From NCBI RefSeq assembly GCF_000968135.1, contig NZ_FO538765.1, positions 1,441,819-1,505,818 on the forward strand: 64,000 nt of DNA, in the 5' to 3' direction. This DNA comes from Magnetospira sp. QH-2. Lineage in GTDB: Bacteria > Pseudomonadota > Alphaproteobacteria > Rhodospirillales > Magnetospiraceae. Positions 9,309 through 17,305 of the stretch are shown one piece after another. A program made the translations under genes and the position numbers. The notes under the pieces are model-generated. The model did no database searches, was not told the origin of the DNA, and saw only the letters and a list, made by a program, of their open reading frames with translations. The number at the start of each line of letters is the position of its first letter. Position 1 is the first letter of the stretch.

Positions 9309-9472
9309 GAGTCGGATTCAAAAGTATTCCTTTGATCTTGAGGGCGTATATTTCCGCTCTGGCGGCGTCAAGACCTCCTAACGGGGCGCCGCCCCGTGTC
9401 GTCGGCCTTTCCTGGCCAGATCAAAAATCTACTGCCTTGATATCTAAAGGATACTTTTAAAACCGCCTCTAA
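9306..9472 (+). repeat. 167-bp MITE-like element, copy 1
   Basis: This is one of three near-identical 167-bp copies in the window, at 9306, 26464 and (inverted) 53347. The ends form imperfect terminal inverted repeats of about 29 bp, starting TAAGAG at the left and ending CTCTAA at the right. A short perfect stem ACGGGGC/GCCCCGT sits near the centre. There is no open reading frame. The left end overlaps the TAA stop of the DUF547 gene. Confidence 0.85.
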
Positions 9473-9483
9473 GAGAAACGGAA

Positions 9484-9505
9484 AGGAGATTTGGTGGAGC
9501 CGAGG
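9484..9505 (+). repeat. 22-bp copy of tRNA-Ala 3' end (putative att site)
   Basis: This is identical over 22 bases to 26810-26831, which covers the last 14 bases of tRNA-Ala(CGC) including the encoded CCA, plus 8 downstream bases. The orientation is the same at both places. A chance match of this length in 17 kb is very unlikely. It has the layout of an attachment-site duplication left by tRNA-targeted integration. The rest of 9473-9877 holds no convincing gene. Confidence 0.7.
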
Positions 9506-9877
9506 TCCCCTGCCAAGCATCAATATCAGTGGATAATTTAGGGGTCACGGCGGTTGATCGGGCTCAATCGGACCGGATCAAGGCCACCCGTGCTCCCGGT
9601 CGACGTTGTTTGATTTCTTGGGGCAGGGTTTTTCCGACCCTCGATTTGCCCCCTAAAGAGCGCCTGACCATACGGCAAAATACATTTCCTTTCCGCGCGA
9701 GCCGGCCCCGGGAAAACGCCAGTGGCAGCGATAGCCTTGCCAAGTCGGCGGGTCGCGTTTCGCTTGTCTCCCCCCTATCGATTAGATTTAAGCCAAATAG
9801 GAAAGATTTGGGGAATATATTGATGGATCAGGCGTTGTCACGATAGACTGAACCGAAACAACTTGTGCCAAAACATC

Positions 9878-11017
9878 ATGGTCAAGACAAACAGCAGATT
9901 TTCCAATGCGTCCCGCCATCCGAAGCATATGACCCGCAAGGGCATATTGTTGGCCACGGCCAGTATCCTGGTCATGGGATTAGCCGGAGCGCCAATCGGC
10001 ATCAGCGATGATGGTGATTTATCATGGTCGGTGGCCATGGCCGAGGAAGCCTCATGCTTCGTGGCCGGAACGATGATTCTCCTGAGTGACGGGACGACAA
10101 AGCCAATTGAAAAGATTGTCAAAGGGGATCTGGTCCAGGGTGTGGGCGGTAGCGTCAACACCGTGATCGGTATCGAACGGCGCCCCCTAGGCTCCCGATC
10201 CTTATTCGCGATCAATAGCAGTCCCCCATTTGTCACGGCGGAACACCCCTTCCTGACGCCGGCCGGATGGAAATCCATTGATCCAATTGCGACCCGACGC
10301 GAAAACCCGGCTTTGTCGGTTAAAACCTTGCGCCCCGGAGATCTGCTGGTGGTCAGCGAAGTGGGCTCCAATACAGTCGTGGAAGAAGGCAATTTGGCCT
10401 TGGTTGCGAATGCGGCGGTGGAACGATTGCACTTGATTGTCGCGATCACCGAAATCGAATCCCCGTGGTCGGAGATGCCCGTCTTCAACTTACTTCTGGA
10501 TGGCGATCATACCTATATTGCCGACGGATTTGTCGTCCACAACAAGGAGAACGAAGACAGCGAAGATAGTAGCGATGACGATGATAGCGATGACGGCGGC
10601 GATGACGGCGGCGATGACGGCGGCGATGACGGTGGCGATGACGGCGGCGATGACGGTGGCGATGACGGTGGCGATGACGACGGCGGCGATGATGGTGGCG
10701 ATGACGACGGCGGCGATGATGGCCGCGATGAAGGCGAGGGAGATGGGCCTGACGAAACCGATGAAGTCGACGAAACCGATGAAACCGATGAAACCGACGG
10801 GGATAACGCGGAAGATGCGCCGGATGCCCCCGATGCTCCAGATTCCCCCGATACGCCGGATGCCGACGGTACCGCTCCCGCAGATACGGGCGAAGGAGCC
10901 GCGGATACCGGGAATGACACGGGACCGGAAACTATCGGCGATCTCGTCGGCTCGCCAACCGGGGAAAGCCTATCCGCTGGCGAGGAGGCGGATGCCATCA
11001 GCAGTGGGTGGCAGTAA
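9878..11017 (+). CDS. Exported Hint-domain protein with acidic tandem repeats
   Basis: This protein has about 379 aa. A basic N-region with a hydrophobic helix (GILLATASILVMGLAG) is followed by AMA, a good signal-peptidase site, just before a Hint (hedgehog/intein) domain. The Hint domain starts at SCFVAGTMI (Cys60), has the block-B motif FVTAEHPF, and ends DGFVVHNK (His-Asn at about 221-222). After it come Asp/Gly repeats built from a 12-bp DNA unit, ETD repeats and DAP/DSP repeats. Intein-type Cys, TxxH and terminal HN are all present, so self-cleavage is possible. The residue after Asn is Lys, so normal splicing is not expected. The start is uncertain (9863 TTG, 9878 ATG or 9929 ATG). Confidence 0.8.
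   Translation: MVKTNSRFSNASRHPKHMTRKGILLATASILVMGLAGAPIGISDDGDLSWSVAMAEEASCFVAGTMILLSDGTTKPIEKIVKGDLVQGVGGSVNTVIGIERRPLGSRSLFAINSSPPFVTAEHPFLTPAGWKSIDPIATRRENPALSVKTLRPGDLLVVSEVGSNTVVEEGNLALVANAAVERLHLIVAITEIESPWSEMPVFNLLLDGDHTYIADGFVVHNKENEDSEDSSDDDDSDDGGDDGGDDGGDDGGDDGGDDGGDDGGDDDGGDDGGDDDGGDDGRDEGEGDGPDETDEVDETDETDETDGDNAEDAPDAPDAPDSPDTPDADGTAPADTGEGAADTGNDTGPETIGDLVGSPTGESLSAGEEADAISSGWQ
10588..10735 (+). repeat. 12-bp tandem repeat (Asp-Asp-Gly-Gly coding)
   Basis: There are about a dozen imperfect copies of GATGACGGCGGC inside the Hint-protein gene, encoding DDGG units. Synonymous differences (GGT/GGC, extra GAC) show partial decay. The tract is a likely site of length change by slippage. 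Confidence 0.85.
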
Positions 11018-11109
11018 CCCCGGGAAAGGCCATCGCGCCGTAAATTCATAAATAATGACCGGTTACGCACCCGTGCGGCACAAGAAATCGGGCGACCGAG
11101 GATTTCGTA

Positions 11110-12069
11110 TTATTTCGGCGATTTCACGGCCTCTCCGACATCCCGCCAGTCTTTGCGGCCCAAGCGGCAGGCCGTCTTTCTCAATATCGCCGTCTGTCCG
11201 TCGATATCTCGGCGAAGCAGGTATTTCCGGCAGTAAAATCCTTTGGCTGTCCGATAAGTGCGCAAGGGAACAACCGTTTGAGAGGCATGCTTTCCAAGGC
11301 CTTGCCATCGACCAGGAGCCTCGCTCCCATTGTTTTCCAAGACCTCCCCAATGTGCAAGGCCATCGCCGTTTCCTCCATGGGGTCGAGGCGGGGTAAAGA
11401 CCGTTCCGCGGCCAATAGACGCAAGGTGCTGTCACCCTTGTTGCTACGATGGAAGTCGCGCTTCATCACGAAATGGCCCACAGAGGGGGCATAGTACCAA
11501 GCCCTGCTCCCGTAGAATCGACCAGTTTTGGAGCTATGACGGTGGCAGAGCAATTCAATGGCCTCGACCGGTCCCCAGATCATCTCGAGCTCCATCGAAT
11601 CGCCGACGGAACAGACCCAATTGCCGGTGAATTCCCGTTCGTTTCCCGTCTCACTGTCGAAAAGGGTCCCCGAATAGGAAAAACGGTCCCATTTTCCAGG
11701 TATCAATGGCCAAATCGCGTCATGTTCGACCGATATATGCTTTAGCGCCGCTCGGCGTTTGTTGTAGGTCCAGGAGAGATAAGGCGCGGCGGGGCTGGCA
11801 TGGGAGACGAAGCGAAATCCGTTCGACCGCCGCCAGGTGATCTTGGCCCCATCAACGGCCTTGACGGTTTCGCTCTTACCGTTGTCATAGATGAACTTGT
11901 CGCCAACGCGATAGTCCGGCAGGGGCACCGGATCAAATGTCGGATCAGGGGTGCGAAAGGTCTGGCAAGCCGACAGACTCAGGAGAAAGACCAGGCCCAG
12001 GCCCATGGTTGTTGATCGCGTTCCGACGCGCCTGTTTACCGCTTTGTCCCCCATGGCTCCCGCTAACAT
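11110..12069 (-). CDS. Predicted lipoprotein with surface-antigen-like C-terminal domain
   Basis: This protein has about 319 aa and a signal sequence ending in lipobox LSAC (FLLSLSACQTF). No family is recognised for the central part (GDKFIYDNGKSETVKAVDG; TWNxRR-type repeats). The last 45 residues contain VPLRTYRTAKGFYCRKY and end with a second Cys. They resemble the C-terminal YCREY/AC module of 16-17 kDa surface antigens and the C-terminus of the adjacent anti-sigma factor. The start is taken at the ATG at 12069 behind AAGAAG; 12054 is an alternative. It lies downstream of the sigma/anti-sigma pair on the same strand. Confidence 0.75.
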   Translation of the reverse strand: MLAGAMGDKAVNRRVGTRSTTMGLGLVFLLSLSACQTFRTPDPTFDPVPLPDYRVGDKFIYDNGKSETVKAVDGAKITWRRSNGFRFVSHASPAAPYLSWTYNKRRAALKHISVEHDAIWPLIPGKWDRFSYSGTLFDSETGNEREFTGNWVCSVGDSMELEMIWGPVEAIELLCHRHSSKTGRFYGSRAWYYAPSVGHFVMKRDFHRSNKGDSTLRLLAAERSLPRLDPMEETAMALHIGEVLENNGSEAPGRWQGLGKHASQTVVPLRTYRTAKGFYCRKYLLRRDIDGQTAILRKTACRLGRKDWRDVGEAVKSPK

Positions 12070-12089
12070 ACTTCTTCTTTGGACCGATC

Positions 12090-12770
12090 TCAGGCGTCCG
12101 GTTGGCCTCGCACCAACGGTCGAACCTCCATGATGGGAGTCCAACCGCTTTCCTTTTCCCGACAGGCAACGCCGAACAACGTTTCCCGCCTGCCATCAAC
12201 GTCTAATTGCTCGCGGAACTCCCGGCAATAGCGATCCTTCTTATCCTTGTAAGTACGGACCGGCGAGATGGTGCCCCGGTTGCCGGAGTCCGGATTATAC
12301 CATTCCCCGGATTGCCCACTGACCATGGTTTCAAGAATTTGCAATCGGGCCTGCTCTCGAAGCCTGGCGTCCTGGTGTTCCAAGGCGGCCAAGCGGGCAG
12401 CCATGCTCTCGTCTCGCAGATCGGCGGCATACCATCCAGAGCCAAGGCCGACAAACAACAGCAAAGCCATGGCGGCCACCGCGGAAGGTATCCGCCAGTT
12501 GTCGTTGGCGGAACGCAGGGCTGGAGGGGTCCCGGTGGGCATGATGGGCGCGGCATGAGGTTGCTCGAGAGCCACGAGCAGACGATCAGGAACGGCTTCG
12601 TGCAGAGGGTCGTTCATTGCCGCTTGCAACATGGAGGCCGATTCGCGTAGCGCCCTTACCATTTGCCGGGCTTCCGGATCGGTGGCCAGGGCGGCTTCCA
12701 CTTCACGGATCGTGTTGGAATCCAGTTCGCCATCCACATAGGCGACAAGAAGTGAATCATCCAATTTCAT
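12090..12770 (-). CDS. Anti-sigma factor with periplasmic YCREF domain
   Basis: This 226-aa protein has an N-terminal cytoplasmic anti-sigma domain (LLVAYVDGELD, then VEAALATDPEARQMV). It lacks the full zinc-binding HxxxCxxC set. One membrane helix lies at about 98-116 (AVAAMALLLFVGLGSGWYA), followed by a coiled stretch. The C-terminal periplasmic domain has VRTYKDKKDRYCREF and VACREKESGW, like 16-kDa surface antigens. The ATG overlaps the sigma-factor stop (ATGA), the usual coupling for ECF pairs. The periplasmic domain is the likely signal sensor. Confidence 0.88.
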   Translation of the reverse strand: MKLDDSLLVAYVDGELDSNTIREVEAALATDPEARQMVRALRESASMLQAAMNDPLHEAVPDRLLVALEQPHAAPIMPTGTPPALRSANDNWRIPSAVAAMALLLFVGLGSGWYAADLRDESMAARLAALEHQDARLREQARLQILETMVSGQSGEWYNPDSGNRGTISPVRTYKDKKDRYCREFREQLDVDGRRETLFGVACREKESGWTPIMEVRPLVRGQPDA

Positions 12771-13324
12771 GAAAAAGTACCCTTCTCCATTGTGGCCGTT
12801 GGCCTGGCGGGGGAGAGCAGATCCCGGGCCAACGCCGTCCGGGCGCGGGCCAGGCGGCTCATCACCGTGCCCATGGGGATGCCCAGGGTATCGGAGGCCT
12901 CGCGGTAGGATTGCCCTTCTACCGTGGTCAGCAGCAGAACCGCCCGTTGATCCTCCGGCAGGGTCATGATCCGCTCGCGCACCTGGTTGAGGGTCATATG
13001 CACCTCCGTGGCGTCCCAGGCGCTGACTTGGCCGGTCAGTGCCGGAGCTGCTTTTTCGCGATGGATTTGACGAACTTTTTCCTTGCGAATGCCATCAATG
13101 TGTATGGTTTGAATCATGCGATACATCCAACTGTCCAAGCGTGTTCCCTGGCGCCATTGATCGGCCTTGACGATCGCCCGTTCGCAGGCAGCCTGCACCA
13201 GGTCGTCCGCCGCATCCGGCGTTCCCGCGAGGCCCCGGGCAAAGCGGCGCAGGCGGGGCAGCAAAGCCACCATTTCCCGTCGCATGCCCGAGTCCAACTG
13301 TCCCCTCCCTGGTCTATCCTTCAT
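12767..13324 (-). CDS. ECF-family RNA polymerase sigma factor
   Basis: This 185-aa protein has region 2 (LLPRLRRFARGLAG, DAADDLVQAACERA, LDSWMYRMIQTIHID) and region 4 (LPEDQRAVLLLTTVEGQSY, GIPMGTVMSRLARAR). It is typical of ECF sigma factors. It overlaps the anti-sigma gene by 4 bp. The position between a Hint-protein gene, a lipoprotein gene and the secretion cluster suggests that it controls this block. No promoter motif could be verified. A GTG two codons upstream (13330) is an alternative start. Confidence 0.92.
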   Translation of the reverse strand: MKDRPGRGQLDSGMRREMVALLPRLRRFARGLAGTPDAADDLVQAACERAIVKADQWRQGTRLDSWMYRMIQTIHIDGIRKEKVRQIHREKAAPALTGQVSAWDATEVHMTLNQVRERIMTLPEDQRAVLLLTTVEGQSYREASDTLGIPMGTVMSRLARARTALARDLLSPARPTATMEKGTFS

Positions 13325-13429
13325 GAGCACAACGTCTCACGAGCGGGACTATTCCATCAAGGATCGGTTTTTTTATTTGGTCGGGAATAGTTGCGCCGGG
13401 AGGGTCGTTGTCTGCGGGTAAGGATCGGT

Positions 13430-13960
13430 TCACGACGAGAGCAAGGGGCCATGCAGCCAAACCACCCAGATAGCCAGACAGAGGTAGGGGCCGAAGGCAA
13501 TACGCCGATCGGGTGCCTTTTTGCGGTCGAGCATCGCTCCCGCCAGCCCCGCCACCGCCGCGAGCAGCAAAACGCTCGGCAGCCCTTGCGGCCCGACCCA
13601 GCATCCGGCGGCAGCGAACAGCATGATATCCCCGCCCCCCAGGCCGTCGCGGTGGCGGATATACCGATACAGTCGGGCCATGCCCCACAACAGCCCCAGG
13701 CCAATCAGGGCGGCGATGGCGTGATGGAGCCAGGGACCATCCACCACCAGGGCAATGGTGCACAGGCCGAGCACGCCCAGGGGAATCGTCAATCCATGGG
13801 GCAAGCGCCGGATGTGTCCATCGATGATTGCCAAGGCCAGCAGGATCTGGCTCAACGCCAGGCTGGCCAAGAATACCAAGCCATCGGTCACCATCCAGGC
13901 CCACAGCACCAAAGGCGGCGTGGCCAGGAAGTGGACAATATAAGGCTTCGGAAATCTCAT
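13430..13960 (-). CDS. gspO: Short prepilin peptidase (A24 family)
   Basis: This 176-aa integral membrane aspartyl protease has the two catalytic-Asp contexts of type IV prepilin peptidases: LAIIDGHIRRLPHGLT and GLGGGDIMLFAAAG (the GxGD motif), and also AFGPYLCLA. The usual N-terminal methyltransferase domain with CxxC pairs is absent, so the enzyme is of the short form. It is divergent from gspE (30-bp gap) and probably matures the pseudopilins encoded just downstream. Confidence 0.87.
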   Translation of the reverse strand: MRFPKPYIVHFLATPPLVLWAWMVTDGLVFLASLALSQILLALAIIDGHIRRLPHGLTIPLGVLGLCTIALVVDGPWLHHAIAALIGLGLLWGMARLYRYIRHRDGLGGGDIMLFAAAGCWVGPQGLPSVLLLAAVAGLAGAMLDRKKAPDRRIAFGPYLCLAIWVVWLHGPLLSS

Positions 13961-13989
13961 GGCGGGCAGTGTATCACGGAGCGAGAGCG

Positions 13990-15669
13990 ATGAATCGGAT
14001 CATCCGCTCCGACGACCTGCTTGATCTCCTGGCGGCCGATGGACTGGTCAGCCGCGAGGATGGCGACCGAGCCGCTCGTTTGGCGCGGGAGACCGGACGA
14101 GGCCTGCGTCGTGCCTTGGCGGATCTGGCGGTAATTTCCGACGACGATTGGGCGCGCGTCGTTGCCACGGAGGGCAGCCTGCCAATACTCGGCGAAAACG
14201 AATACCCGGCCTTGCCGATCGACCTGCCCCCCCTGTCGGACCGGTTCCTGAGCGATGTCCTGGTTTTGCCTCTTTGGATGGAGGGCGAAATTCTTGTGCT
14301 GGCCATGGCCGATCCCCGTGACGAGGATGCCCGCGCCGCGCTGGAAGCAGTGACCGGGTTCGAATGCCGCCCCATGGTCGGCCTCGCCCGTGACATAGAG
14401 GCCGCCATCCAGCGTCTTTATGGCGAAGGCCGCACCCTTGTGGAGGACATTCTCGGCGGTGCTCCCTCTCCCGCAGACACCGTGGAAGATGGGGAAGTGG
14501 CGCGACTGATGAATATGGCCAGCGAGGCGCCGGTGGTGCGGCTGGTCAATCTTCTGCTGTCCCGGGCCCAGGAGGCGCATGCCTCGGATGTGCATATCGA
14601 ACCCTATGACCGACGACTGAGCATCCGTTTCCGGGTCGACGGCGTTTTGCACGAGGTGGAAACCCTGGCGCCGAATATGGCGGCGGCGGTGGTGTCGCGG
14701 ATCAAGATCATGGCTGACCTGGACATCGCCGAGCGGCGGTTGCCCCAAGACGGGCGAACCCGGGTGAAAGTCAACGGACGGCCATTGGATCTCCGGGTCT
14801 CGGTGCTGCCGACCCTGCATGGGGAAAGCGTGGTTCTGCGCCTGTTGGAACGGGATGGCATGGCACTGGATTTCGATGCCTTGGGGTTTTCGGAAGCGGA
14901 TCGCGACCGGTTGCTTACCTGCCTGACATCCCGGCAGGGCCTATGTCTGGTCACCGGTCCCACCGGCAGCGGCAAGACCACCACTCTCTATGCCGCGCTC
15001 AGCTATCTGAACCAGCCCGACAGCAAGCTGATCTCCATCGAGGACCCGGTGGAATATCGCATTGGCGGGGTGACCCAGGTGCAAGCCAACCCGCGTATCG
15101 GTCTGAATTTCGCTCAGGTGCTGCGGACCGTGGTGCGGCAGGATCCGGACGTGATAATGGTTGGCGAGACCCGCGACCGGGAGACGGCGGAAATTGCCGT
15201 GCAATCGTCGCTGACCGGGCACCTGGTGCTGTCGACCCTGCACACCAACGACGCGCCATCGGCGGTGGCGCGGTTGCTGGACATGGGCACCGAGCCGTAT
15301 TTGCTGACCGCCACGCTCACCGTCGTGGTGGGACAGCGGCTGATGCGCAAGCTCTGTCCCCACTGCCGGGAGTCATACGCGCTCGATGCGGTGGACCGTG
15401 AATTCTGGGGCGGACGGCGGGAGCTGTATCGATCCAATGGCTGCGATAAATGCGGCGGCACCGGCTATGCCGGTCGGGTGGCGGTGACCGAGGTCATGGC
15501 CCTGGACGACGATCTGCGGCGGTTGGTGCTGACCGGTGCCGATACGGCGGCTTTACGGGACATGGCTCAAGCCAAGGGCATGACCACCCTGGCGGAGAAC
15601 GGACGGGCCAAGGTGTTGGCCGGGATCAGTTCGGTGGCCGAGTTCCATCGTGCCGTGCGGAGTCGCTGA
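13990..15669 (+). CDS. gspE: Type II secretion ATPase GspE
   Basis: This 559-aa protein has an N-terminal GspE/MshEN-like domain (residues 1 to about 150) and a C-terminal secretion ATPase. It shows Walker A TGPTGSGKTTT, the Asp box ISIEDPVEY, Walker B-like DPDVIMVGETRD and the His box GHLVLSTLHTNDA. The tetracysteine zinc loop CPHC...CDKC of true GspE/PilB proteins is present. The ATG follows GGAGCGAGAGCG; a longer frame back to 13828 is antisense to the peptidase gene and was rejected. It starts the E-F-G-H run. Confidence 0.95.
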   Translation: MNRIIRSDDLLDLLAADGLVSREDGDRAARLARETGRGLRRALADLAVISDDDWARVVATEGSLPILGENEYPALPIDLPPLSDRFLSDVLVLPLWMEGEILVLAMADPRDEDARAALEAVTGFECRPMVGLARDIEAAIQRLYGEGRTLVEDILGGAPSPADTVEDGEVARLMNMASEAPVVRLVNLLLSRAQEAHASDVHIEPYDRRLSIRFRVDGVLHEVETLAPNMAAAVVSRIKIMADLDIAERRLPQDGRTRVKVNGRPLDLRVSVLPTLHGESVVLRLLERDGMALDFDALGFSEADRDRLLTCLTSRQGLCLVTGPTGSGKTTTLYAALSYLNQPDSKLISIEDPVEYRIGGVTQVQANPRIGLNFAQVLRTVVRQDPDVIMVGETRDRETAEIAVQSSLTGHLVLSTLHTNDAPSAVARLLDMGTEPYLLTATLTVVVGQRLMRKLCPHCRESYALDAVDREFWGGRRELYRSNGCDKCGGTGYAGRVAVTEVMALDDDLRRLVLTGADTAALRDMAQAKGMTTLAENGRAKVLAGISSVAEFHRAVRSR

Positions 15670-15670
15670 C

Positions 15671-16858
15671 ATGCCGACCTTTAGTTACCGAGCCTGGACC
15701 GCCGACGGCGGCCAAGTGCGGGGTACCTTGGAGGCGCCGGATAGGAAAGCCGCCTTGGCCGCCCTTGAGGCGCGCGGAGAGAGTCCGGTCCGTCTCGGTC
15801 AAAAAGGGCATCCGGGGAAACGGACTGGCGGCACAGGCTTGCGCGATGCCTTTGTCCGCGACATGGCTCGGCTGGTTGGGGCCGGAGTCCCGGTGGAGCG
15901 GGCCTTGGCCTTCATGGAAAAGAACGGGGTCGAAAAAGGGCTGCGGCCCCTGGCCGGGCGTTTGCGTCAGAAGTTGCATGGCGGACGCCCCTTGTCCGAA
16001 GCCCTGGCGGAGGCCGGCGCTCCCTTTGATCGCATGACCGTCGGCTTGATCCGCGCCGGCGAGGCAAGCGGCGCCTTGGACCGGGTGCTGGCCGATCTGG
16101 ACAATACTCTGCGGCAGCGGCGGGATACCCAAGGCCAGCTATTGACCGCCTTGATCTACCCGGCGCTATTGGCCGTGGTTTCGGTGGTGTCGGTGGGATT
16201 GCTGATGGTCTTCGTGGTGCCGCAGTTTCAAACCTTGTTCCGAGGCGCCGAGGCGGAGCTGCCAGCCTTGACCCGGGCTGTCTTCGCGACCTCCGAGTTC
16301 CTGCGCGAGCAGGCCAGAGTCCTCTTGGGTGGGCTCATGATTGCGCTGGTGGGCGCCTTGGCCGCGGGGCGAACGCCGCGCCTGCGACAGAAACTTGACC
16401 GCTGGCTGCTGGCCCTGCCGCTGGCTGGAGCGCTGGTCCGCGATCAAATCAGCGCCCGGGTGCTGGGCACCATGTCGATCCTGTTGGAGCACGGCCTGAC
16501 CCTGCCCGAAGCCCTCGCCATCGTGCGCCGGGGACAGATCAATCGTGCCTTCGAGGCGGCCCTGGCGCGGGCGGAAGCCGACATCGGCGCCGGGCAGCGC
16601 CTGGCAGACAGCCTGGGTCGTTCGGGGTTGTTGTCGCCCTTGGCTCTCGAAGCCATCCGCACCGGCGAGGAAAGCGGCACCTTGATCAAACTCACCGCTG
16701 AAACGGCACGGGTACTGGAACGCGATGCCCTGCAATCCGCCAAGCGGGTGGTGGCACTGATCGAGCCGGTTTTGATTCTCGGTGCCGGCATCGGCATGGG
16801 CTGTGTGATCGTGGCGGTGCTGTTGGCGGTGCTGTCTTTGAATGAATTGGCTATTTGA
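15671..16858 (+). CDS. gspF: Type II secretion inner-membrane protein GspF
   Basis: This 395-aa platform protein has two T2SSF domains. The N-terminal part begins MPTFSYRAWTADG; cytoplasmic helical repeats contain MARLVGAGVPVERAL and LIRAGEASGALDRVL, with the second copy TMSILLEHGLTLPEAL and AIRTGEESGTLIKL. Three membrane helices are visible (LIYPALLAVVSVVSVGLLMV, the LLGGLMIALVGAL stretch and a C-terminal helix). It starts one base after gspE ends. It is expected to link the GspE ATPase to pseudopilus assembly. Confidence 0.95.
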   Translation: MPTFSYRAWTADGGQVRGTLEAPDRKAALAALEARGESPVRLGQKGHPGKRTGGTGLRDAFVRDMARLVGAGVPVERALAFMEKNGVEKGLRPLAGRLRQKLHGGRPLSEALAEAGAPFDRMTVGLIRAGEASGALDRVLADLDNTLRQRRDTQGQLLTALIYPALLAVVSVVSVGLLMVFVVPQFQTLFRGAEAELPALTRAVFATSEFLREQARVLLGGLMIALVGALAAGRTPRLRQKLDRWLLALPLAGALVRDQISARVLGTMSILLEHGLTLPEALAIVRRGQINRAFEAALARAEADIGAGQRLADSLGRSGLLSPLALEAIRTGEESGTLIKLTAETARVLERDALQSAKRVVALIEPVLILGAGIGMGCVIVAVLLAVLSLNELAI

Positions 16859-16867
16859 TGGGGATGG

Positions 16868-17305
16868 ATGATGCGCAAACTAGAGACACGAAAAAAGACC
16901 CGCTTGAATGACGACGGGTTCACCTTGATGGAATTACTGGTGGTCCTGGTCATTCTCGGCCTTTTGGCCGGGTTGGCAGGGCCCCGGGTGTTGAACTACC
17001 TAGCCTCGGCCAAGTCCGATACGGCAGCGGTTCAGATCGCCCGGCTGTCCTCGGCGGTGGATCTGTTCCTTCTCGACGTGGGCCGTCCCCCCAATGGGGA
17101 GGAGGGGTTGCAGGCATTGGTCAAACAACCCGCTGGTCTGGGGCGTTGGAACGGCCCCTACCTGGCCAAGGCAGCTCTACCCGCCGATCCCTGGGGCAAT
17201 GCCTACCGCTATCGCCTGGAGGAGGGGGGGCGCTATGTCATCGTCAGTCTGGGAGCCGACAATGCCGAAGGCGGCGAGGACGAGAACCGCGATATTGCCA
17301 ACTGA
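16868..17305 (+). CDS. gspG: Major pseudopilin GspG
   Basis: This 145-aa pseudopilin has prepilin cleavage site DDG|FTLMELLVVLVILGLL with Glu+5. The globular part (GEEGLQALVKQP, WNGPYLAKAALPADPWGN, SLGADNAEGGEDENRDI) is typical of the calcium-binding GspG fold, with the acidic C-terminal loop kept. The start is the first of two consecutive ATG codons behind GGGGATGG. The last 44 bp overlap gspH. Confidence 0.95.
   Translation: MMRKLETRKKTRLNDDGFTLMELLVVLVILGLLAGLAGPRVLNYLASAKSDTAAVQIARLSSAVDLFLLDVGRPPNGEEGLQALVKQPAGLGRWNGPYLAKAALPADPWGNAYRYRLEEGGRYVIVSLGADNAEGGEDENRDIAN

Noticed and set aside
9529-9846. 105-aa plus frame between the att-like repeat and the Hint gene
   Set aside because: It has no ribosome-binding site, no domain and a composition like non-coding GC-rich DNA.
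10588-10735. Tandem repeats considered as a CRISPR-like array
   Set aside because: The units are 12 bp, contiguous, without spacers, and in frame with a protein; it is a coding microsatellite.
13828-13989. 54-codon N-terminal extension of gspE
   Set aside because: It lies antisense within the prepilin peptidase gene; the ATG at 13990 has a good ribosome-binding site and matches the family start.
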